In this document: positions 58,675 through 64,000 of the stretch, in pieces | Layout: each line of letters begins with the position of its first letter | How positions within the stretch are numbered: position 1 is the stretch's first letter | Source of the DNA: Metapseudomonas resinovorans DSM 21078 | Lineage (GTDB): Bacteria > Pseudomonadota > Gammaproteobacteria > Pseudomonadales > Pseudomonadaceae | Length of the DNA stretch: 64,000 nucleotides | NCBI RefSeq assembly: GCF_000423545.1 | Contig: NZ_AUIE01000008.1 | Span: forward strand, 62,001 to 126,000 | Direction: 5' to 3' | Made by a program: the position numbers and the translations under genes | The notes under the pieces: model-generated | What the model was told of the DNA's origin: nothing | The model's database searches: none | Seen by the model: only the letters and a program-made list of their open reading frames with translations

Positions 58675-58929
58675 TCAGCAGCCTTGCAGCGGGATGATGG
58701 AATAGCCCTGCCGGCCGATGACCTCGGCCACCTGCGGATTGGCGATCTCGCTGTGGCAGAACAGGCATTCGCTGGCGGCGATGTCGGCGTCGTGCACGCC
58801 CTGGTCGGCCAGCCATTCACTGGCGTACTGGCTGGCCTGGAGCTTGTCGCCGCCGCTGGTGAGCACGTCGAAGTGCAGGTAGCGGCCATCGCGGGTACGA
58901 ACATGGGTATCGAAGACTTTCACCTGCAT
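58675..58929 (-). CDS. DUF2024 family protein
   Basis: 84-residue protein of the DUF2024 family: VFDTHVRTRDGRYLHFDV at the start and a CxxCH pair in SECLFCHSEIANP that could bind metal or form a redox couple. Second gene of the operon, GAGGAGG site upstream. Function unknown. Confidence 0.8.
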   Translation of the reverse strand: MQVKVFDTHVRTRDGRYLHFDVLTSGGDKLQASQYASEWLADQGVHDADIAASECLFCHSEIANPQVAEVIGRQGYSIIPLQGC

Positions 58930-58942
58930 GTCGACGCCCTCC

Positions 58943-59173
58943 TCACTTCAGGTCGGCGATGGCGGCGCCGAAGTTGATGTGCAGCACCTGGCCGTCCACG
59001 ACCAGGGCGGGTACCGACTGCACACCGGCGGCTTCTGCCTCGGCGACACGTGCGGGGACCTCGCCCAGGTGCACCACTTCCACCTTCACCTCAGGGGCAA
59101 GCAGATTGAGCAGGGTCTGTTCAGCGGATACGCAGACCGGGCAGCCGGCGTGGTAGTAGCGAGCGGTAGTCAT
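58943..59173 (-). CDS. Thioredoxin/glutaredoxin-fold protein
   Basis: 76-residue single-domain redox protein with a CPVC active site (C11, C14) and the cis-Pro segment GVQSVPALVVDG. ATG 59173 has AGGAG upstream and begins the fold correctly. First gene of the operon, divergent from a MarR regulator whose own C-terminus has Cys clusters. Confidence 0.85.
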   Translation of the reverse strand: MTTARYYHAGCPVCVSAEQTLLNLLAPEVKVEVVHLGEVPARVAEAEAAGVQSVPALVVDGQVLHINFGAAIADLK

Positions 59174-59195
59174 TTTCGGTCTCCTGGTTAGTTTG

Positions 59196-59210
59196 GTATC
59201 GAATCGATAC
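59196..59210. promoter_or_regulatory. Candidate MarR operator 1
   Basis: Perfect palindrome GTATCG-AAT-CGATAC between the divergent thioredoxin and MarR genes, 23 bases upstream of the thioredoxin ATG. Confidence 0.65.
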
Positions 59211-59258
59211 GTTATCCAGATTACCTGCGAACACCCCTTTGTCAATATAGTTTTTACT

Positions 59259-59273
59259 CGATACTATTTATCG
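59259..59273. promoter_or_regulatory. Candidate MarR operator 2
   Basis: CGATA-CTATT-TATCG, sharing the CGATAC core with site 1, just before the MarR gene ribosome site. Confidence 0.5.
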
Positions 59274-59285
59274 ACGGAGGTGAAC

Positions 59286-59849
59286 ATGACGACCCTATTC
59301 GATCTGTTCGAACGACTGACCAGCCTGATGCGTATCTGGCACCGCGAGCACCCGCTGCTGGCGGACCTGCAGCCCGTGCAACTCAGTGCGCTGGAATACC
59401 TGGCGCGTTGCAACCACTACTCGGACACGCCGCTGGCCGTCACCGACTACCTGGGGCTGACCAAGGGCACGGTGTCGCAATCCTTGAAAGCGCTGGAAGC
59501 CAAGGGGCTGATCGAGAAACGCCAGGACTTGCAGGACAAGCGCAGCGTGCACCTGGACCTGACGCCTGCGGCGCGGGAGCTGCTGGCAACGGTGACGCCG
59601 CCTGCATTTCTGGCCCAGGCCCTGGCTGAGATGGGGCCGAACGCTGCGGCGTTGGAGGCGTTGCTGGGCGAGCTGTTGCGAACCGTCCAGCGTCAGGTGG
59701 ACGTACCGGGCTTCGGTCTGTGCAAGACCTGCCGCTTCCACCAGCAGCGGGATGGGGAACCCTTCTGCGGGCTGACCCGGGAACCCCTGAGCCGCTCGTC
59801 CATCGAACTGATTTGCCGCGAGCACCAGCCTTGTGAGGATGCGGCCTGA
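59286..59849 (+). CDS. MarR family regulator with C-terminal Cys cluster
   Basis: 187-residue MarR-type winged helix protein (recognition region about residues 48-75, LAVTDYLGLTKGTVSQSLKALEAKGLIEK) with an unusual tail of five Cys: C146, C149, C161, C177 and C183. A CxxC then two more Cys suggests metal or redox sensing. ATG 59286 has GGAGG. It faces the thioredoxin-DUF2024-Rof operon over two palindromes, so it probably represses both sides. Confidence 0.87.
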   Translation: MTTLFDLFERLTSLMRIWHREHPLLADLQPVQLSALEYLARCNHYSDTPLAVTDYLGLTKGTVSQSLKALEAKGLIEKRQDLQDKRSVHLDLTPAARELLATVTPPAFLAQALAEMGPNAAALEALLGELLRTVQRQVDVPGFGLCKTCRFHQQRDGEPFCGLTREPLSRSSIELICREHQPCEDAA

Positions 59850-60173
59850 TCAGGCCTTCCGGCTGCCGAGATAGTCCTGCGCCTTGAGGCCGACGAAACG
59901 GCGACCGGGGTTATCTCCGGCGGCCCATTCCTGCGGACTGAAAAGCTCGAACAGGCCCACCTTCACCAGCGTCGGTACGGCCAGCTCCAACTCCCGCTCG
60001 ACCTCGCCCCGCTCACCCTGGTTGTACCGCGCCACGTTCTGCAACATGGCAGCCACGGTACCAGTCTGCACCCGGCTACCGTCCTTTAAGGTCACCGCGG
60101 GCAGATGCTCGCCGTCCGCGAGGATGCGGCTGTTGACGCCGGCCAGGTCGGGGTCATGGCTGTAATCGGTCAT
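59850..60173 (-). CDS. Hypothetical protein
   Basis: 107-residue soluble protein (DGEHLPAVTLKDGSRVQTGTVAAMLQNVARYNQG) that I do not recognise. Its stop codon abuts the MarR stop, so the genes converge. A good start at ATG 60173. Confidence 0.6.
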   Translation of the reverse strand: MTDYSHDPDLAGVNSRILADGEHLPAVTLKDGSRVQTGTVAAMLQNVARYNQGERGEVERELELAVPTLVKVGLFELFSPQEWAAGDNPGRRFVGLKAQDYLGSRKA

Positions 60174-60269
60174 GGCGTTGCTCCTTGCAAGTCGTCCGCG
60201 CAGGCATTGCGCCCCTCAGAGATGGGGGCGCAATGGCGTCAGACAAGGGGCCTCCCTGCCCCAGGCGTT

Positions 60270-60530
60270 TCAGGCGACCTTCGGGAAGAGCTCGCGCCCC
60301 TGGTCCAGGTACTGATCCACCAGCCACTTGCCATGGGCGATGGAAGCCTGCTGTGCCTTGTCCAGGTCCGCGAGGAAGGAATACTTCACCGGCAAGGCGA
60401 TGCGCCGGGTGCTCTGCCCGTCAGGCGCGATGATGTGACAACCGGCAGCCCAGGGCGTGGGAATGCCCGGGTGCTCGAAAACGTCGGCGACGATGGTGTG
60501 GTTGCGATGAACGCATTGCAGGGTACTCAT
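60270..60530 (-). CDS. Hypothetical protein
   Basis: 86-residue soluble protein with CVHRNHTIVADVFEHPG and KYSFLADLDKAQQASIAHGK; not recognised. GGAGG lies upstream of ATG 60530. Possibly co-transcribed with the gene at 59850. Confidence 0.6.
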   Translation of the reverse strand: MSTLQCVHRNHTIVADVFEHPGIPTPWAAGCHIIAPDGQSTRRIALPVKYSFLADLDKAQQASIAHGKWLVDQYLDQGRELFPKVA

Positions 60531-60726
60531 GGGGTCTACCTCCGTTGAAGGCCCGGGGCCACGGGGTCGGCAGGCCTCGCGGGCGTGGCGGGAAAGCTCA
60601 ACTTGAGGTTGGCACGTGCCATGCCTTGCTCACTTCCGGATATAGCACAGCGACCTGACCGGGACGTTTCACCTGACCAAGGGTCACGCGATTGGCCTCC
60701 CGGATTCGCGCGAATTGGCTATTGGG

Positions 60727-60900
60727 GGGCGAATGAATTGGCTCTGCGTTAGCAGTTGCGAGAGATTTACCAGCGCGCCGAGAGCCTTGTAGGAGCTGGC
60801 TTGCCAGCGAAACGGGGCCATTCGCTGGCAAGCCAGCTCCTACGGGCAATCCACCGCCCGACAACAACCAATGCACACATAGCAAACGAGCGCGCACCAA
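60727..60900. repeat. Composite dispersed repeat, right half degraded
   Basis: GCGAATGAATTGGCTCTGCG, CAGTTGCGAGAGATTTACC and a perfect palindrome (about 60788-60842, GTAGGAGCTGGCTTGCCAGCG arms) are normal. After CTACGGGCAAT the expected continuation (as in copies near 18000 and 53800) is present only in a changed form: GCACACATAGCAAACGAGCG instead of GCAGACATAGCGAATGAATT. Confidence 0.75.
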
Positions 60901-63900
60901 CACGAACAGCGCCCACCGGGCCCTGCCCAGAAACCAAAAAACCACCGAACAAGCCACCCCCATCCATCAGCCGACCCCGACCAACAACCACGACCGCAAC
61001 AGAGACCCGGAAAAGCAACAAACGAACAAAGGAAAAAAGGAGAAAATCCGCAACAAGACCCACACCGCCGCACACCACCAATCCGCACACGCGCACAGCA
61101 GGCGGGGAACCCCAGCAAAAACACCACACCGCACACAAGGCGACAAACCACCGCACGCGCAGGAAAACAAGCTGGCGGCCAAAGCGCGCCACACAGGCCG
61201 AAAGAACCGCCCGGAACAAGAACAACGGCAGGCGAGCCGGCACACCCAACCACCACCCACGACACACAACAAAAGAAGTAAGCGCAGAACGCGGTAAAAA
61301 CCCAAGCCAAAGACCCAAAAACCCAAGGCCCAGAGGAGCGCCAAGGACCAGCAACCGTACCGCCGCACAAAAACACAGTCCCGCCATCGGAAAACACGCC
61401 CCCCACCCCGCCCGAAAAACACGCCACAAGGGCGAACAGCGCCAGCCCGCCCAAAAAGGTGGAGGCCGCCCCCACATCGCCGAGCGAAAGCACCACAACG
61501 GCGCCCACAAAACGCGAAATAAACGCTGCGCCGAGCGCCCCGTCGAGAAAAATACAGAAAGCAGCGAGGCACACCAGCCAGGCAGGGCGAAACCCCCCGG
61601 TGAAAACCGCCAACACCACAAGGCCGACGGAAACACAGGCCAACACCAGAAAAGCACCAGAACAGCACAAATCAAAAACACACGTAAACAATGCCGCAAC
61701 AACCTGGAAGGCCAGGGCGGCACACCCCAAGACACGCCCGCCCACCCCGACAACACCAACACCCGAACCAGCAACACCGAACCACACCAGCAGCGGACCC
61801 AAGCCCAACACGACCAACACGCCTACCGGCAGGCACGCCTCCGACCAGGCAGCCACAAGCAACCGCACAAAGCCAATCACCGCGGCGGCATGCAAAAGCA
61901 CACAGCCACTCCCGACCAAGACAACCAGCACCACCCCGCACACAACAACCCACACCAGGAACGCACAAGCAAAAACCACAAGCACACCAACCAGCGCCAG
62001 CCAAGCAACAACGGCCCAGCCGACCGCCAACAGGCCCGGCTCGCAGACGACCATGGCCAGGCCGAGCCCGCAAGAACACCCCCAGAAATCGCCGCACTAA
62101 CCGATCGCCCCACGACACAGCCGGATCGACACACCCAGGGCAGGGGGACGCACCCCAGCCACCAACGCGGCCCTCTCCCACAGGACCACGACCACACGCA
62201 CAACGACAACACCCAGAGAGAAAACGCTCCACTGGCCCCAAACCACAAAGCCACGCGCGGCCAACGCCAGGCCGACCACCACAACCGCGGCACCCTGCGA
62301 GACATAGCGGGCAAGCGCATCAACAGGCCCAAGCTGACGAGAGAGGCCCCCAGCCCCAAGCACGAGCGCCCCGAGCAACATGACAACCGGACACGGATAG
62401 CGAACAGCCAACCGGCGAAACAAACCCACCAACCAAATCACGAAAAAACAACAATCGAGAACAAAATGCAAAACAAAACACAACGCCGCAGGGACCCCGC
62501 GACCACGCCGCACGACGGAAAGCACAAAGCAAGCCGAAACTCTGCCCCCAAGCATCCAAGCCGGAAGCCGCACCACCCCCTCCGAATGAAAGACCCACTG
62601 CTGCACTACGGCGTGCAAACAGCGGCACTACCCCCAGGAGACCGAGCGCCAGCAAAGAACCACGACCCACACGCAAGCAAGCGCCAACAAGCCGCCGACA
62701 CCAAAACTAAAACTCACGAAACACCCAACACAAACACAACAAATCAAGAACCCGCCAAACTGCACAAAACAAGCAACCGCACCCCCAACCAGCGCCCGCG
62801 CAGCAACGACCACCGGCACTGCAAGACCTAAGGCCTCGCCATGCTGACCAAACACACCAGCTCCGAGAACCCAACAAACAACAGCAACCAACACAACCAC
62901 CGCCCGGCCACCACCGAGAACCACCACAGCGAGCCGGCAGACGCCAACGCCATCAAACGCCCCAACCAAACCAGCAACGAAAACGGACTCAACAGACCCC
63001 AGCCGCAACGCAGCGAAAAAGCCCCCAACAGACAACCCCAGAACCCCAACCCCAACGAAACCCGGCCGCAACGGCCCAAGGAAATCCAAACCACGCCACG
63101 CAGCGCGGCGAGAAACGACAACGCAAAAGCGCCGTCCGAAGAACTGAACAGCAACAGCAGCAAGCCCGCCCCCAAAAGCCCAAAGACCAAAAAAAAACGA
63201 CACAAGACGCCCGACCCCAGCCGAAACAAGCCGCACGGCAACAACACGGACAATTCAGCCCACAACAGCAGCGAACCGGTCGGCGACGCCGACCAAGACC
63301 CCACACAGATGCAACCCGCCAACACCAGCAAAGCCGCCGCAAAGGCCCATACGACACAAGAACCAGACAAACGACGAACCCCAACCACGGCCCGAGCCAA
63401 GAACGAGGCCAACAAGACCGACAACCCAGCGACCCCATCCAACTCCAGAGTGATAACATTCGCAAACGGACAAGAGCACAACAAGCAGCCCAACACCCCA
63501 TAACGCCAGGAAATCAAACCCACCACCCACAACCCCTGCAGAACAAAAATCACCCGGCACAACAGGAACCACAAGAACAGCAACAACCCCAACCACCACA
63601 CGCCCACCGATCCCCCCAACACGGATCACAAGCCCGCCAAGGCAACAGCAGCCAACCCCCCGAAAGCGAGCAAACGGGACAGCCAGGCCAACCACCACCA
63701 GAACAACGACAACCGCCCCGCCACCCCGCCCAGCCCCCCCACCAACACCAAGACCCACCAACCACCCAAAAGGAACACTCCGAGCCAACCCGCGCTCAAC
63801 GACACCGCACCCACTGAGCAAGCCAACGGCGCGCCCGAACACGCCGGTCCCGAAGCCAACAAGCGCAAGGACCAAATCGACAACAACGAGACCGACGAAC

Positions 63901-64000
63901 TCATCCACCGGCAGAACCAGCAATGCCTCGGCAACAACACCGAGACGCGCAACACCGTACGGAAGAACCAGAAGAACGAAAACGAAACGCTCACAACTGA
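60871..64000. other. A/C-rich, T-depleted tract to the window end; no supportable genes
   Basis: From about 60870 on, the plus strand is nearly free of T: 61201-61260 has none, and the other 60-base lines I counted have one to five. A and C dominate, with reduced G. All six frames are therefore mostly free of stop codons, so long frames (such as 60756-62831 plus or 60840-62054 minus) carry no evidence. Their translations are Thr/Pro/His/Asn/Lys/Arg-rich on plus and Val/Gly/Leu/Trp/Cys-rich on minus, as base composition predicts. No ribosome sites, promoters or family motifs were found. Read quality should be examined before anything is annotated here. Confidence 0.8.

Noticed and set aside
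60756-62831. 691-residue plus frame and several 200-400-residue minus frames at the right end
   Set aside because: Open only because the plus strand lacks T; no ribosome sites or domains. The membrane-like look of minus frames follows from G/T-rich codons.

Overview
The window reads as a chromosomal stretch of a high-GC Pseudomonas (sensu lato). The evidence is the pyoverdine genes (pvdS, mbtH, pvdG, pvdL, pvdH), a benABCDKE cluster with benR, pcaRK and pcaHG/pcaQ, an AcuR/AcuI pair, and Pseudomonas-type extragenic palindromes with a GCTGGCAAGCCAGC core. The species cannot be named from this sequence.

Layout. 1-2613: end of an acyl-CoA dehydrogenase gene, a clear terminator and a thiolase. 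2614-5252: a scar zone with the 3' end of a group II intron, possible IS ends and an exported beta-propeller-like protein. 5253-11900: two short-chain dehydrogenases with a divergent LysR gene, a Baeyer-Villiger-type monooxygenase, and an NDH-2-like enzyme facing an Rrf2 regulator across a palindrome. 12132-17722: a phosphonate module (PhnDCE transporter, iron alcohol dehydrogenase, PhnX hydrolase, LysR regulator). 18034-35793: pyoverdine genes including the 13-kb synthetase PvdL, with two matching PvdS-type promoters, one of them in front of a GNAT acetyltransferase. 35854-40264: a CGNR-type regulator facing an alpha/beta hydrolase across an array of GTAAC/GTTAC boxes, AcuR/AcuI with two matching operators, and a minimal chemoreceptor. 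40332-49328: benzoate uptake and oxidation to catechol, with the two BenR half-site repeats in front of benA. 49471-52030: PcaK and PcaR with PcaR-type boxes. 52370-57374: a nitroreductase, an AEC carrier, a ZapE-like ATPase, pcaGH and a PcaQ box. 57367-60530: pcaQ, then a MarR regulator facing a thioredoxin / DUF2024 / Rof-like operon, and two small hypothetical genes.

Functionally the window combines aromatic catabolism (benzoate to catechol, protocatechuate ring cleavage, their transporters and their BenR, PcaR and PcaQ sites), iron scavenging by pyoverdine, and phosphonate use. Many gaps carry one composite dispersed repeat family.

From about 60,870 to the end the sequence changes abruptly. 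The plus strand is almost free of T and rich in A and C for more than 3 kb. All six frames are open mainly because stop codons need T (plus) or A (minus), so the long open frames there are not evidence of genes. The change starts inside a copy of the dispersed repeat, whose tail is recognisable but has lost most of its T residues. This is either a data artefact or very unusual strand-biased mutation, and it is the most anomalous feature of the window.
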